From positions 310,001-374,000 of the forward strand of contig CANNFX010000001.1 in the NCBI GenBank assembly GCA_947504025.1: a DNA stretch of 64,000 nt, read 5' to 3'. The notes under the pieces were generated by a model that was given only the letters and a program-made list of their open reading frames with translations, had not been told where the DNA came from and did no database searches. Origin of the DNA: an uncultured Sphingomonadaceae bacterium. Its GTDB lineage: Bacteria > Pseudomonadota > Alphaproteobacteria > Sphingomonadales > Sphingomonadaceae. This document shows positions 52,070 to 62,224 of this stretch, piece after piece (position 1 is the first letter of the stretch; every line of letters starts with the position of its first letter). The translations under genes were made by a program, and so were the position numbers.

Positions 52070-52807
52070 TTACTTGACCTTCCCTATGCCCGGAATGAAC
52101 GCGCCAACTTTCCCCCGATACTCGGCGTAGCGCTGACCAAACTCGGTCAGCAGATCCTTCTCCTCATAGCTAATGCCGATAACGATGTAGATCGTGAACA
52201 GGCTGGCGAATAGAAAATGGCTGTACGTCATGTCAGGCGTTGCCCACATTCCGAGGAAGAAGCCAAGATAGATGGGATGCCGGACCATCTTGTAAAATAG
52301 CGGAGTTCTGAACTCAGACGGTGCGCCCTCTGTTCCGCGAAAATGCCTCCACGCCTGCGCCAGTCCGAAAAGTTCGAAATGGTTCAACAACCAAGTCGAG
52401 ATAAATAGGATGGCCCAACCAAGGAAAAACACAGCCCAAAACACCATTCGCAACGTCGGATCCGAGACAGACCAGAGCGATCCTTCGATCGAATGCCAAA
52501 ACGTGAAAATTATGAGCAATACGCCGGCCGTAGCCAAGCAATAGACGCCGCGCTCCATCGAATGAGGCACGAATTTTGTCCAACCCGCTTTAAACGCAGG
52601 GCGAGCCATTATGCTGTGTTGTAATCCGAACAATGCAATCAACACGACATTGACCACAAGTGAAAGGGCGAATGGCCCAGTCATGCCCTTGTCGACATGT
52701 GTCGGAAGCGGTTCAAATGCACCGATAAATCCGATTAAATAAACAAAACTGACGAAAAATGCCGCATAGCAAACTAACGCCACCGGTAAGGCAAGCATTC
52801 TACTCAC
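52070..52807 (-). CDS. NnrU/MddA-like membrane methyltransferase
   Basis: About 245 residues with six hydrophobic helices. The C-terminal RHPIYLGFFLGMW and SYEEKDLLTEFGQRYAEY are the signature of the isoprenylcysteine-methyltransferase-like fold, shared by NnrU and by MddA, which methylates methanethiol to dimethyl sulfide. The pattern is close to MddA as I remember it, but the assignment is inferred. I prefer the GTG at 52807 because GAGGGGG lies seven bases upstream; an ATG at 52798 is the alternative. Confidence 0.75.
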   Translation of the reverse strand: MSRMLALPVALVCYAAFFVSFVYLIGFIGAFEPLPTHVDKGMTGPFALSLVVNVVLIALFGLQHSIMARPAFKAGWTKFVPHSMERGVYCLATAGVLLIIFTFWHSIEGSLWSVSDPTLRMVFWAVFFLGWAILFISTWLLNHFELFGLAQAWRHFRGTEGAPSEFRTPLFYKMVRHPIYLGFFLGMWATPDMTYSHFLFASLFTIYIVIGISYEEKDLLTEFGQRYAEYRGKVGAFIPGIGKVK

Positions 52808-52926
52808 AATAAATCCCCCTCTTGAGCTGGCAATTCTATGCCTAGTCTCCAAGCGCCCCATCGCTAATCCAGGGATACTACCACTAAGTTGGGCAGATCA
52901 GAAATCAGCCCATGATAACGTCAGAC

Positions 52927-52957
52927 AAAAAAGGGGCCGCAATCGCTTGCGGCCCCC
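52927..52957 (-). terminator. Intrinsic terminator downstream of ndk
   Basis: On the minus strand GGGGCCGCAA and TTGCGGCCCC pair exactly around a four-base loop, followed by six T (52932-52927). It lies 23 bases after the ndk stop and is the clearest intrinsic terminator in the window. Confidence 0.9.
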
Positions 52958-52979
52958 TAAATCATTCAAAATCGACGAA

Positions 52980-53402
52980 TTAGCCGACGATTTCATCTTC
53001 GTTGAAGAAGTAAGCGATTTCGATAGCAGCGTTCTCGTCGCTGTCCGAACCGTGAACTGAATTGGCTTCGATGCTTTCGGCGACTTCCTTGCGGATCGTA
53101 CCAGGTGCAGCGTCAGCCGGGTTGGTCGCGCCCATGATGTCACGGTTACGCTGCATGGCATTTTCACCTTCGAGAACCTGTACAACAACAGGGCCGCTGA
53201 TCATGAAATCAACCAATTCGCCGAAAAATGGGCGTTCGCTGTGAACTGCATAGAAGCCTTCAGCTTGTGCGCGGGTCATCTGGATGCGCTTGGATGCAAC
53301 AATGCGAAGGCCGGCATCTTCCAGCATCTGCGTAACTTTACCTGTGAGGTTACGCTTGGTTGCGTCAGGCTTGATGATCGAAAAGGTGCGGGTAGCCGCC
53401 AT
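52980..53402 (-). CDS. ndk: Nucleoside diphosphate kinase
   Basis: Ndk balances nucleoside triphosphates through a phospho-His intermediate. The 140-residue protein starts [15 protein letters not shown] and has the active-site His in NSVHGSDS with DENA following. I start at the ATG at 53402 with AAGGAAA upstream; earlier in-frame starts are unconserved. It is followed by a strong terminator. Confidence 0.97.
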   Translation of the reverse strand: MAATRTFSIIKPDATKRNLTGKVTQMLEDAGLRIVASKRIQMTRAQAEGFYAVHSERPFFGELVDFMISGPVVVQVLEGENAMQRNRDIMGATNPADAAPGTIRKEVAESIEANSVHGSDSDENAAIEIAYFFNEDEIVG

Positions 53403-53492
53403 GTGTATTTCCTTGAATGTTGTAGAGGGGAATATGTTGCGCGCGCCACTAGCGGGGAACGCAGGTTTGGGCAAGCCAATGCGCTTCCAGCG

Positions 53493-53930
53493 TTAAGCGA
53501 CCTTCACCCACTTGCCGTCCTCTTGCCTGAAGAAACTGCGTTCCAGTTCTTCACCGCCATCCAACGAACGCCAGGTTGCACGGGCATCTTCAACTGTCGC
53601 CTCACCAAAGAGCAGAAAACTACGGTCAAACTCATTAGCGCCGTCACGCCATTCACCGTCAGCAAAAACTACATGGCTGGCCTGATTGATAGCGGTGCAA
53701 TCGGCTGAAAGTAGGATCGGTTGGCGATCCGCTCCGGCAGCATCGGCGCGGCCATTGGCGAGAAACGCTTCCGGTGCAGTTTCCCAAAGGGCCTTGCCGA
53801 TGCGGTCAAGCTGTTCGCTATCCTTCGATACGACGAGCAAGCGTTCGCCATTGCCGCGCACTTTTTGCGCGATCATAGCGACCACCTTTTCCGCGGGATC
53901 ACGGCTGAGTTGCCAGAAATCGACCTTCAT
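53493..53930 (-). CDS. holC: DNA polymerase III subunit chi
   Basis: HolC links the clamp loader to SSB. This 145-residue protein shows the family pattern MKVDFWQLS, RLLVVSKDSEQLDRIGKALW and CTAINQASHVVF. Its ATG follows the pepA stop with no gap (TAA-ATG), an arrangement found across alphaproteobacteria. It ends 18 bases before the ndk leader. Confidence 0.92.
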   Translation of the reverse strand: MKVDFWQLSRDPAEKVVAMIAQKVRGNGERLLVVSKDSEQLDRIGKALWETAPEAFLANGRADAAGADRQPILLSADCTAINQASHVVFADGEWRDGANEFDRSFLLFGEATVEDARATWRSLDGGEELERSFFRQEDGKWVKVA

Positions 53931-55388
53931 TTAGCTTTCAAGCACATCGCGGACGTATCGATCGAGGACACGCACGCCGAAGCCTGATGCGCCCTTGTCC
54001 CAAGTAGCGCCGGGCTTGTCAGTCCAGACAGTCCCAGCGATGTCGAGGTGAGCCCAAGGTGTGCCCTTCTTGATAAAGCGGTGGAGGAACTGGGCCGCTG
54101 TAATGGAGCCTGCCCCCCGCGGGCCGACATTACGGATATCGGCAATCGGGCTGTCGATCAGCTTGTCATACGCGGGGCCAATCGGCATCCGCCACAACTT
54201 ATCGCCTGTGGATTTGCCAGCCGCGACCAGCTTGTCCGAAAGATCATCATCGTTCGAGAAACAGCCAGCGTGTTCGTGGCCGAGTGAAATGATAATCGCG
54301 CCTGTCAACGTGGCGAGATCAACAACGGCAGCAGGTTCATATGTCTGTTGCGTCCAGCAAAGTGCGTCGCAAAGCACCAAACGACCTTCTGCATCAGTGT
54401 TGATCACTTCGATGGTCTGACCATCCATGCTTTTCACCACGTCGCCTGGTCGCTGGGCGTTGCCATCCGGCATATTCTCTACGAGACCTACTACGCCAAC
54501 AACATCGGCCTTCGCCTTGCGTCCAGCCAGAGCGAGCATCGTGCCAGCAACAGCTGCCGCGCCGCCCATGTCGAACTTCATATCTTCCATGCCCGCGCCG
54601 GGTTTGATCGAGATGCCACCCGTATCGAAGGTCACCCCCTTACCAACAAAGGCGGTCGGCTTGGTAGCGGAGGTTTCGCCCTTCCAGCGCATGGCGAGGA
54701 TCTTGGAATCCTTGCGTGAGCCCTGCCCGACGCCGAGCAATGCACCCATGCCGAGCTCTTCCATGTCCTTTTCTTCTAGGATCACGAATTCAACGCCCAT
54801 ATCGCCCATACGATTCTTGCAGCGTTCGACGAAGCTGGCCGGGTAAATTACATTGGCTGGTTCAGTCACCAGCTCGCGCGTGAACTCGACACCAGTCGCA
54901 ACGGCTGCAGCGTCTGCCCATGCGGCTTCGGTGCCATCAGGCGCCCCGACAACTGTTACCGCAATAAGCGTTTTCTTTTGCTCTTCCTTCTGGGTGGTGC
55001 GGTATTGATCCATCCGCCAGCCTCGCAGACGTGCCCCCATCAAAAGCGATGCAGCACCTTCGGCAGTGACGCCGCTATCTGTTAGGTCGATAGTCAGGGC
55101 CTTCTCGCCCGAAGTCAAAAATTTTGCTGTGAGCGCCGCGCCAGCCTTCTCCAGATGGGATGATACGGCTTTTGCATCCTTCGCACCGCCTCCCAGCAAG
55201 GCATTGCGTTGACCTTCATCGCCGCGCTCGTCCCAATATTCGAAAACCTGTCCAACCTTGCCTTCGAACCGGCTAGATTTCGCACCAAATGCTAGATGCT
55301 GTGGCAAATCGATCGACGCCCCCTTCCACGCAACGCGGGCAACAAGGCGAATATCGGCGGGGACGGTGTCGGAAAAAGTAATCTGCAT
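53931..55388 (-). CDS. pepA: Leucyl aminopeptidase
   Basis: A 485-residue M17 aminopeptidase that removes N-terminal residues from peptides with two metal ions. The metal and catalytic residues are in GKGVTFDTGGISIKPG, MKFDMGGAA and NTDAEGRLVLCDAL. It is the first gene of the pepA-holC pair and is divergent from lptD. Confidence 0.96.
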   Translation of the reverse strand: MQITFSDTVPADIRLVARVAWKGASIDLPQHLAFGAKSSRFEGKVGQVFEYWDERGDEGQRNALLGGGAKDAKAVSSHLEKAGAALTAKFLTSGEKALTIDLTDSGVTAEGAASLLMGARLRGWRMDQYRTTQKEEQKKTLIAVTVVGAPDGTEAAWADAAAVATGVEFTRELVTEPANVIYPASFVERCKNRMGDMGVEFVILEEKDMEELGMGALLGVGQGSRKDSKILAMRWKGETSATKPTAFVGKGVTFDTGGISIKPGAGMEDMKFDMGGAAAVAGTMLALAGRKAKADVVGVVGLVENMPDGNAQRPGDVVKSMDGQTIEVINTDAEGRLVLCDALCWTQQTYEPAAVVDLATLTGAIIISLGHEHAGCFSNDDDLSDKLVAAGKSTGDKLWRMPIGPAYDKLIDSPIADIRNVGPRGAGSITAAQFLHRFIKKGTPWAHLDIAGTVWTDKPGATWDKGASGFGVRVLDRYVRDVLES

Positions 55389-55502
55389 GTGTGCTCCGTT
55401 TCGGGATCGATTGTGCGGCGTTTAGGGGCAACGGCCTGTCGCCCCTCTTGCCGGTATATTCATGGCATTGCAGTTAGGTGCGCACGGTGCGATAGGCAAG
55501 CC

Positions 55503-57785
55503 ATGCTCCCTCGCCCGCAGTCCTTGCTGCAAGCCACTCAGCGGTGCTTGCCCAACATATCAACGACCCGCGCCGCCCTGATGATGGGTACTTTGGCGCT
55601 ACCTACAGCCGCTTTGGCGCAAGAACCCGCTGCGCAGCATCAGGATGCGGCATCTCAATTGTCGAGCGAATCTGCCCCGCGGGAAGAGCGCGAAATCGCC
55701 TTTGAAGCGGATGTGTTGGCTTACGATTCGGAAGGCGACATCGTCACTGCCTCAGGCGATGTCATCCTCCAACGCGGCGACCAATCGGTGCGCGCGAACA
55801 AAATCAGCTGGGACCGCAAAAGCGGAGTGATACTCGCAAGCGGCAACGTCCGTTTCGTCGATGAGAACGGCAACCAGCTATTTACCGAAAGCCTCGAACT
55901 CACCGACGAGCTCAAGGCCGGGGCAATGGAAGATTTACTGCTCGCCATGCGCGAAGGTGGCAGACTGGCGGCACGTTCGGGGGTCCGCGACGAGAATGGA
56001 GCGATCCAATTATCAGATGCAGCCTATTCGGCTTGTGCTGTACAAGGCAAGGACGGCTGTTCGAAAACGCCAAGCTGGCGGATCACGGCTGACCGGGTTT
56101 CCTACGACCCCACGAACAGTTTGATCCGGTTCAAGGGAGCTTATCTTGAACTATTCGGAGCGCGGATACTGCCGATGCCCGGCCTTGCCGTGCGAACAGA
56201 CGGGAGAGCAGTATCCGGCGTTATGGTGCCCGGTTTACGGATTTCGGAATCCAACGGTGTCGAAATTAATGGTAGCTACTATTTCAAACTAGGCGAAAAT
56301 CGCGATCTTGAACTGGGCGCATCGGTATACACTGAAGCAGCACCCATGGTTCAGGCGCAATATCGCCATTTGGGCGATGACGGCGCACTTCAAATTACCG
56401 GTTACGCGACCCGCAGTCAGCAATTGTCCCAAATTGCCGGTGTCGGCGATGGCGACAAAGAGTTCCGCGGCTATCTGTTCGTCAACGGCAAATTCCAGTT
56501 CAGCCCGGAATGGAGCCTGACAAGCTCCTCTCGCCTCGTCACTGACCGAACATTCCTACGCCGCTACGACATTAGCAATGACGACCGCCTACGCTCGATG
56601 ATCGATGTTGAGCGTATCGACGACGAGTCCTATCTCTCCATCGCGGGTTGGGCGACGCAAACATTGCGCCCTGGCGACAAGCAGTCCGATGAACCGATCG
56701 CTCTGCCCCTGATCGACTATCGTCGCCGTCTGACCGATCCAGTCATGGGAGGGCGAGTTGAACTGCATGCCAATAGCCTCGCGCTCTATCGCGCTGTCGG
56801 GCAAGATACACAGCGCGCATTTGCAGGTGCTCGCTGGGACATGCGACGGTTGACGGGTGCAGGGCAGGAAATCACCTTCACAGCATTGGCCCGCGGTGAT
56901 GTTTATCATGCAGATAACACTGCGCTGACACAGACAGCAGTCTATGCAGGCAATGAAGGTTGGGAAGCACGCGCGATCGCTCTTGGCGCTGTCGACGTAA
57001 AATGGCCCTTCGTCGGCGAGGCATTTGGCGGCACTCAAATATTGACGCCGCGCGTCCAAATAGTTGCCTCTCCTGAAATCAAAAACTTGGCTATTCCAAA
57101 CGAGGATGCTCGCGCGGTCGATCTAGAAGACAGCAACCTTTTCGCACTCAATCGTTTCCCCGGATATGACCGGGTCGAAGACGGAGCACGCCTAACTTAT
57201 GGCGTGGATTGGGAACTGACCCGTCCCGGCTTGCGACTGAAGACTACAATTGGTCAATCTTACCGTCTCAACAATTTCCGCGATATATTGCCCGATGGCA
57301 CAGGCTTGTCGGAACGCTGGTCCGATTTTGTTGGCCGCACAGAGGTTCGCTATAAAGATTTTGTCTCGCTCACTCACCGCTTCCGACTCGACAAAGATAA
57401 TCTGGCTGTCAGGCGCAATGAATTCGATGTAACTGTCGGCACGCGCAAGACATATCTCGAAATCGGCTATTTGCGCCTCAACCGCGATATTCAAGATTTC
57501 GAAGATTTGCAGGACCGCGAGGAACTACGCCTCGCCGGGCGTGTAAAATTCGCACGTTATTTCTCATTGTTCGGCTCTGGCGTTATCAATCTGACCGACC
57601 GGGAAGAAGACCCCACGCTAACGTCAGATGGCTTCGAACCACTTAGAACCCGCGTCGGCGTCGCCTATACAGACGACTGCATCGAAATGGGCCTTACCTG
57701 GCGACGGGATTATGCCGCTCAAGGCGATGCAGAACGCGGCAACACATTTCAGGTCTTCTTCGCCTTGCGCAATCTCGGCTTCTAA
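55503..57785 (+). CDS. lptD: LPS-assembly protein LptD
   Basis: LptD is the outer-membrane barrel that inserts LPS. The 760-residue product has a signal peptide (PTAALAQEP), an OstA/LptA-like jellyroll (FEADVLAYDSEGDIVTASGD region to about 170) and a long barrel ending in Phe (FALRNLGF). I start at the ATG at 55503; the frame is open upstream to 55296 inside pepA. It heads the lptD-surA-pdxA-rsmA order typical of the class. Confidence 0.94.
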   Translation: MLPRPQSLLQATQRCLPNISTTRAALMMGTLALPTAALAQEPAAQHQDAASQLSSESAPREEREIAFEADVLAYDSEGDIVTASGDVILQRGDQSVRANKISWDRKSGVILASGNVRFVDENGNQLFTESLELTDELKAGAMEDLLLAMREGGRLAARSGVRDENGAIQLSDAAYSACAVQGKDGCSKTPSWRITADRVSYDPTNSLIRFKGAYLELFGARILPMPGLAVRTDGRAVSGVMVPGLRISESNGVEINGSYYFKLGENRDLELGASVYTEAAPMVQAQYRHLGDDGALQITGYATRSQQLSQIAGVGDGDKEFRGYLFVNGKFQFSPEWSLTSSSRLVTDRTFLRRYDISNDDRLRSMIDVERIDDESYLSIAGWATQTLRPGDKQSDEPIALPLIDYRRRLTDPVMGGRVELHANSLALYRAVGQDTQRAFAGARWDMRRLTGAGQEITFTALARGDVYHADNTALTQTAVYAGNEGWEARAIALGAVDVKWPFVGEAFGGTQILTPRVQIVASPEIKNLAIPNEDARAVDLEDSNLFALNRFPGYDRVEDGARLTYGVDWELTRPGLRLKTTIGQSYRLNNFRDILPDGTGLSERWSDFVGRTEVRYKDFVSLTHRFRLDKDNLAVRRNEFDVTVGTRKTYLEIGYLRLNRDIQDFEDLQDREELRLAGRVKFARYFSLFGSGVINLTDREEDPTLTSDGFEPLRTRVGVAYTDDCIEMGLTWRRDYAAQGDAERGNTFQVFFALRNLGF

Positions 57786-57899
57786 CCCGTCACTCTCCGT
57801 CCACAGTTAGAATTGGCAGCGGTCCCGCTTTCGGCTATCGGCGCAGACGTCAGCTAGGGTTAAGAAGCCATCAGGCAAACAGCAGACAACAATTTGACA

Positions 57900-57915
57900 G
57901 GTGCAGCTTTGCACC
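57900..57915 (+). promoter_or_regulatory. Small hairpin upstream of surA
   Basis: GGTGCA-GCTT-TGCACC forms a tight stem with a four-base loop, 18 bases upstream of the surA GTG. A perfect -35-like TTGACA (57894-57899) abuts it, but no convincing -10 follows, so the promoter is uncertain. The rest of the 148-base gap after lptD shows nothing definite. Confidence 0.35.
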
Positions 57916-57933
57916 GCTTACAGGATTTTTCGT

Positions 57934-59301
57934 GTGATCGGGTTCAATAAACTCAAACCTTCCAACTCCTTACGTGCCCTTGCGCTCGGCAGTGCCGCCT
58001 TGGCCTGCATGACGCTTGGCATGCCCCCTGCCGCTGCACAGGTTTCTGGCGGCGGAGCGAATTCGCTCAATATTCCAGCTGACGTCACGCTGCTGGGTGC
58101 GAATGATCCATATAATCGCAAGGCAACTGCTGTCGTAAACGGTCAGGTTATCACTGGCACCGATGTCGAACAGCGCGTTGCGCTGCTCGTTGCTGCCAGC
58201 GAAGGTGAAATTTCCAGCGAGGAAATGGACCGGTTACGGATGCAGGTGCTGCGCAATCTGATCGACGAGACACTGCAAATCCAAGAAGCCAAGGCGCAAG
58301 ATATCGTGATCTCGCAGGCTGAAATCGATCAAAGCTACGGCCGCGTTGCGGCGCAGAATCTGGGGCAAAATGCCGGTCAGATGGATTCTTATCTTACACA
58401 GATAGGTTCGTCCCCCTCGTCGTTGAAGCGTCAGATTGAAGGTGAATTGGCGTGGCAGAACCTGATTGCCAGCACCATCGGCCCGTTTATCAACGTGTCG
58501 CTCGAAGAAGTGACCGAACTGCTCGAACGGCTCGAGGCTTCGCGCGGTACTGACGAATACCGGCTTGGCGAAATATACCTCTCGGCGACAGATGAAACCC
58601 GTCCGGCCGTTATGGAAAACGCCAAGCGGATCATCGATCAGCTCCGCAACGGAGGTAGCTTTGTAGCCTATGCGCGTCAGTTCTCGGAAGCTTCGACGGC
58701 TGCCGTAGGCGGCGATCTGGGCTGGTTACGCCTTCCGCAACTGCCTGCGGAACTGGGAGTTGTTGCCCGTGAAATGAAGCCGGGCCAACTGGTAGGTCCG
58801 ATCGATATTCCAGGCGGTATGTCGATCCTCTACATGATCGACCGACGCCAAGTGTTGATGGCCGATCCGCGCGACGCGCTACTCAGCCTCAAACAGATAT
58901 CGATCCAGATTGATCCAGCCGCAGGTGAAGCAGTGGCCCAACAGCGGGTGGCCGCATTCACCCAAGCTGTGAACGCCATACCGGGTTGCGGTGCCGCAGA
59001 AACCTCTGCCGCTGCTATGGGTGCTGATATTGTCACTAATGATCAGGTTCAGGTCCGGGCACTACCTGAAGCTTTGCAAGCGGCCATGCTGCAATTACAG
59101 ATTGGGCAGGTCACGCCCCCCTTCGGTTCAATGGAGGACGGAATTCGGGTATTGATGTTGTGCGGGCGTGATGATCCGCAGGCTGCAAGCGGCCCAAGCT
59201 TTGATCAACTCAAAGACCAGCTGGAGCAGGACCGGATCAACAAGCGTGCAACACGTTATCTGCGCGATCTGCGCAACGACGCTCTGATCCGTTACAACTG
59301 A
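57934..59301 (+). CDS. surA: SurA-like periplasmic chaperone/prolyl isomerase
   Basis: SurA escorts outer-membrane proteins, and here it follows lptD. The 455-residue protein has a signal peptide (LALGSAALACMTLG, cleavage near PAAAQ), a SurA N-terminal chaperone domain (VVNGQVITGTDVEQR, LIDETLQIQEAKA) and at least one parvulin domain (about 210-315; FVAYARQFSEAST, GGDLGWLRLPQLP). A second parvulin-like part is degenerate. I prefer the GTG at 57934, with CAGGA eight bases upstream, over the GTG at 57901, which lies in the hairpin. Confidence 0.88.
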   Translation: MIGFNKLKPSNSLRALALGSAALACMTLGMPPAAAQVSGGGANSLNIPADVTLLGANDPYNRKATAVVNGQVITGTDVEQRVALLVAASEGEISSEEMDRLRMQVLRNLIDETLQIQEAKAQDIVISQAEIDQSYGRVAAQNLGQNAGQMDSYLTQIGSSPSSLKRQIEGELAWQNLIASTIGPFINVSLEEVTELLERLEASRGTDEYRLGEIYLSATDETRPAVMENAKRIIDQLRNGGSFVAYARQFSEASTAAVGGDLGWLRLPQLPAELGVVAREMKPGQLVGPIDIPGGMSILYMIDRRQVLMADPRDALLSLKQISIQIDPAAGEAVAQQRVAAFTQAVNAIPGCGAAETSAAAMGADIVTNDQVQVRALPEALQAAMLQLQIGQVTPPFGSMEDGIRVLMLCGRDDPQAASGPSFDQLKDQLEQDRINKRATRYLRDLRNDALIRYN

Positions 59302-59319
59302 TCCAATGACACGGCTAAG

Positions 59320-60324
59320 ATGACACCGCCGCCTCTAGCCGTGTCACTGGGCGATCCGGCCGGGATCGGTCCTGAACTGCTATGCCGAGCTTGGCTTGCC
59401 CGCAATGAAGAACGGTTGCTGCCCTTCTTTGTTGTCGGCGGTGCTAGTGTATTGGCCGCGGCCGCAGAAGCATGCGGGCTGGATGTCCCAATCAGCCCAA
59501 TCACAGAGCCTGCGGACACTTCAACTGCGTTTGCGAGCGGATTGCCGGTCTTGGGCGCCCTGGATGCCGAATATCATCCCGGACAGCCTGAAACTTCGGG
59601 TGCAAAGCTTGCGCTCCATTCACTTCAGAGAGCGACCGATCTTGCCGTTAAAGGCCTGGCAGCAGGAGTTGTGACCGCTCCCGTCAACAAAGCGCGCCTT
59701 GTTGAAGTCGGCTTCTCATATCCTGGCCAGACCGAATTCATGGCGATCGCCTGCGATCACCCGATTCAAGACTCGGTAATGATGTTGGCTGGACCGCAAT
59801 TGCGCACAGTCCCGATCACCGTTCACTGCGCATTGTCTCAGGTATCAGAGCTCCTGACCTCCGAATTGATTGAACACCGCACGCGAACCGTTGCTGATGC
59901 CCTCAAAGTTGACTTCGGAATCGCAAATCCACGTATCGCGATAGCGGGCCTCAACCCTCATGCGGGCGAAGAGGGTGCCTTCGGTAGCGAGGAGGCTGCC
60001 ATCATCCAGCCAGCTATCGATGCCCTACGCGCAGCTGGCATCGAGGTTACAGGCCCTCACCCAGCTGACGCGCTCTTCGCACCACGGGCCCGCGCAGGTT
60101 ATGACACGGCAATCTGTATGTATCACGATCAGGCGCTGATCCCGCTCAAAGCGCTCGATTTCGACGCCGGTGTTAATGTGACGCTTGGCCTGCCTATCGT
60201 CCGCACATCGCCCGATCATGGCACTGCTTTCGATATTGCAGGCAATGGTATCGCCGATCCCGGCGCCACCATCGCTGCGCTCAAGATGGCTAGTGAAATC
60301 GCCGCAAGGCGCGCTGCACAGTGA
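59320..60324 (+). CDS. pdxA: 4-hydroxythreonine-4-phosphate dehydrogenase
   Basis: PdxA oxidises 4-phosphohydroxythreonine in pyridoxal phosphate synthesis. The 334-residue product has [14 protein letters not shown], the substrate site [11 protein letters not shown], and metal-binding HisAsp residues in [11 protein letters not shown] and [12 protein letters not shown]. Its end overlaps rsmA (GTGA), so they are coupled. Confidence 0.96.
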   Translation: MTPPPLAVSLGDPAGIGPELLCRAWLARNEERLLPFFVVGGASVLAAAAEACGLDVPISPITEPADTSTAFASGLPVLGALDAEYHPGQPETSGAKLALHSLQRATDLAVKGLAAGVVTAPVNKARLVEVGFSYPGQTEFMAIACDHPIQDSVMMLAGPQLRTVPITVHCALSQVSELLTSELIEHRTRTVADALKVDFGIANPRIAIAGLNPHAGEEGAFGSEEAAIIQPAIDALRAAGIEVTGPHPADALFAPRARAGYDTAICMYHDQALIPLKALDFDAGVNVTLGLPIVRTSPDHGTAFDIAGNGIADPGATIAALKMASEIAARRAAQ

Positions 60325-61151
60325 CCCTGCCCCCGCTTCGCGAGGTTATCGCGCGACACGACCTGAAAGCCACCAAGGCGCTGGGTCAAAACTTCCTATT
60401 CGACGAGCAATTGCTGGACCGCATCGCAGCGATACCGGGCGGTTTGCAAGACAAGGCCGTGCTGGAAATCGGCCCCGGACCCGGTGGCCTCACCCGCGCG
60501 CTCCTGCGCGCTGGCGCGCGCGTCACCGCGATTGAGCGCGATCCACGCTGCCTACCCGCATTGGCCGAAGTTGCAGAGGCTTTTCCGGGTCAGCTGACGG
60601 TGATTGAAGGCGATGCGCTCAAAATCGACCATGCCAGCTTGTTTGACGAGCCCTATGCCATAGTAGCCAATTTGCCTTACAATATCGGCACAGCTCTGTT
60701 CACGGGCTGGCTCGGCGGCGAAGAATGGCCTCCCAAATGGACGTCGCTCACGCTGATGTTCCAGCAGGAAGTCGCTCAGCGTATCGTCGGATCGGCCTAT
60801 GGCAAAGCCTATGGCCGCCTCGCCATTCTGGCCCAGTGGCGCAGCAAGGCGAAGCTGGCGATGAAAGTCCACCGCAGCGCCTTCACCCCGCCGCCCAAAG
60901 TGCAAAGCGCCATCATCCATATCAGACCGAGCGACATGCCCGCAGGCGTATCGGCCAAGATAGTGGAGCGGATCACTGCCGCGGCCTTCGGCCAACGCCG
61001 CAAAATGCTGCGTCAGAGCCTTAAAGGCATACCGGGGGCGTTAGATGCCTTGGGGACGCTGGGAATTGACCCCACAAGGCGAGCTGAAACGCTGACGATC
61101 GACGAGTTTGTAGCGATTGCGCGACACATCACAAAGGAAGTTAGCGAGTAA
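60321..61151 (+). CDS. rsmA: 16S rRNA dimethyladenosine transferase
   Basis: RsmA (KsgA) dimethylates two adenosines near the 3' end of 16S rRNA. The 276-residue protein has [10 protein letters not shown], the SAM motif [14 protein letters not shown] and the catalytic NLPYNIGT. It starts at GTG overlapping the pdxA stop. Its last 11 bases overlap the convergent CPBP protease gene. Confidence 0.96.
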   Translation: MTLPPLREVIARHDLKATKALGQNFLFDEQLLDRIAAIPGGLQDKAVLEIGPGPGGLTRALLRAGARVTAIERDPRCLPALAEVAEAFPGQLTVIEGDALKIDHASLFDEPYAIVANLPYNIGTALFTGWLGGEEWPPKWTSLTLMFQQEVAQRIVGSAYGKAYGRLAILAQWRSKAKLAMKVHRSAFTPPPKVQSAIIHIRPSDMPAGVSAKIVERITAAAFGQRRKMLRQSLKGIPGALDALGTLGIDPTRRAETLTIDEFVAIARHITKEVSE

Positions 61152-62100
61152 CTTTTATTTCGCCTGTAGTTTGTTCGGCATCCATCAATCCTGAACGTCC
61201 TCTCACCCAATAGCGCATCGCTAAAAATGCGACAGCCAATATGGGCAGGATTAGAATACTGCCTTCCGGACCAAATGCTCCACCGCTTAGCCAATCAGCG
61301 CCTGAAGGTTCTTGCTGAACTAGTGCGGCAGATTTATTTCCACTCGCGCCAAAGCCAAACACAGGGCCCTGGAAGAAATTCCAGCCCAAATGGGCACCGA
61401 ACGAAAGCCAGATCGCATTGGTCGCCCAGAGGCCGTAAATTCGAAATAGACCAAACACGATGATAATTCCCGAAGACAACCAAGTCGCATCTGGATTTGT
61501 GATGTGAGCTACGCCGTAGAGCACGCACGAGATGGCAATAGCAAAGATCGCGCCCAGTCCGTCCAGCATGTTACGGAACAGATAGCCGCGAAATACCAAT
61601 TCCTCCCACCATGCCACGACTGCATCCACGCCCAGCAAAAATAGCAGGGTTGAGAATCCCATCAGAGCCGTCGAAGCAGAAAGTTTTGCCCAGCTCGACA
61701 GATCGAGGCTCGTAGTTGTCCATTGATAGCCGCTGACCTCTATCAAGCCGAGCGAGCGAACCAGTAGAAAGAAGCTGAGCGCCATCAACCCGCTGAGCAC
61801 AAAGCCGAAAATGATATCAGAGGCAGTATGCCTGCTCCACTTAATACCCAGAGAGCCAACGCTCCTCCGATCTACAAATTTTCGCGCTAGTGGTACTGCA
61901 ATCGTGGCAGCGATAGCCGCGACCATCACCAAGATCGCGTTACGAATATAGGTGCTTGTCTGCGGAATTCCGTCGTTCAAGTACTTTATCAGAGCCTGCC
62001 CGATAAAGCTGAAAAGCATAAATAGCGCGAGAAACAGCACTATGCGCCAACCAGCGCGGACTCTAGCGTCAGCGTGATTATAAAAGATGTTTCCCAACAA
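61141..62100 (-). CDS. CPBP-family intramembrane metalloprotease
   Basis: The 319-residue protein has about eight hydrophobic helices and the CPBP (Abi) motifs: EExxxR in [12 protein letters not shown], a later His in LYGVAHI, and HxxxN in GAHLGWNF. Such proteases cut substrates in the membrane and include bacteriocin-immunity members. There is no ATG in a suitable place; a TTG at 62100, seven bases after GGGAG, is the likely start (a second TTG at 62097 is equal). The coding sequence is more A+T-rich than its neighbours. A long inverted repeat lies upstream. Confidence 0.8.
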   Translation of the reverse strand: MLGNIFYNHADARVRAGWRIVLFLALFMLFSFIGQALIKYLNDGIPQTSTYIRNAILVMVAAIAATIAVPLARKFVDRRSVGSLGIKWSRHTASDIIFGFVLSGLMALSFFLLVRSLGLIEVSGYQWTTTSLDLSSWAKLSASTALMGFSTLLFLLGVDAVVAWWEELVFRGYLFRNMLDGLGAIFAIAISCVLYGVAHITNPDATWLSSGIIIVFGLFRIYGLWATNAIWLSFGAHLGWNFFQGPVFGFGASGNKSAALVQQEPSGADWLSGGAFGPEGSILILPILAVAFLAMRYWVRGRSGLMDAEQTTGEIKVTR

Positions 62101-62138
62101 CAGAATTCTCCCGGTAGCTGCGCGAACCACCCAAGCGC

Positions 62139-62186
62139 ACAGCAAGTATTGGTGTATTATCGTATTAACACACCAATACTTGCTGT
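62139..62186. repeat. 17-bp perfect inverted repeat upstream of the CPBP gene
   Basis: ACAGCAAGTATTGGTGT (62139-62155) and ACACCAATACTTGCTGT (62170-62186) are exact reverse complements around 14 bases. On the minus strand a perfect -35 TTGACA (62189-62184) overlaps the first arm, with a weak TAATAC -10 16 bases on, so the repeat brackets the likely promoter of the CPBP gene. It lies 38 bases after the glcB stop. No T tract follows the stem. Confidence 0.75.
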
Positions 62187-62224
62187 CAATCTGATATCCT
62201 TCTCTGCAAAAATTGAAGCCTGCC

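Noticed and set aside
52898..53188. Open frame antisense-shifted within ndk and its terminator as a small gene
   Set aside because: It is out of frame with ndk on the same strand, has no Shine-Dalgarno and runs through the terminator.
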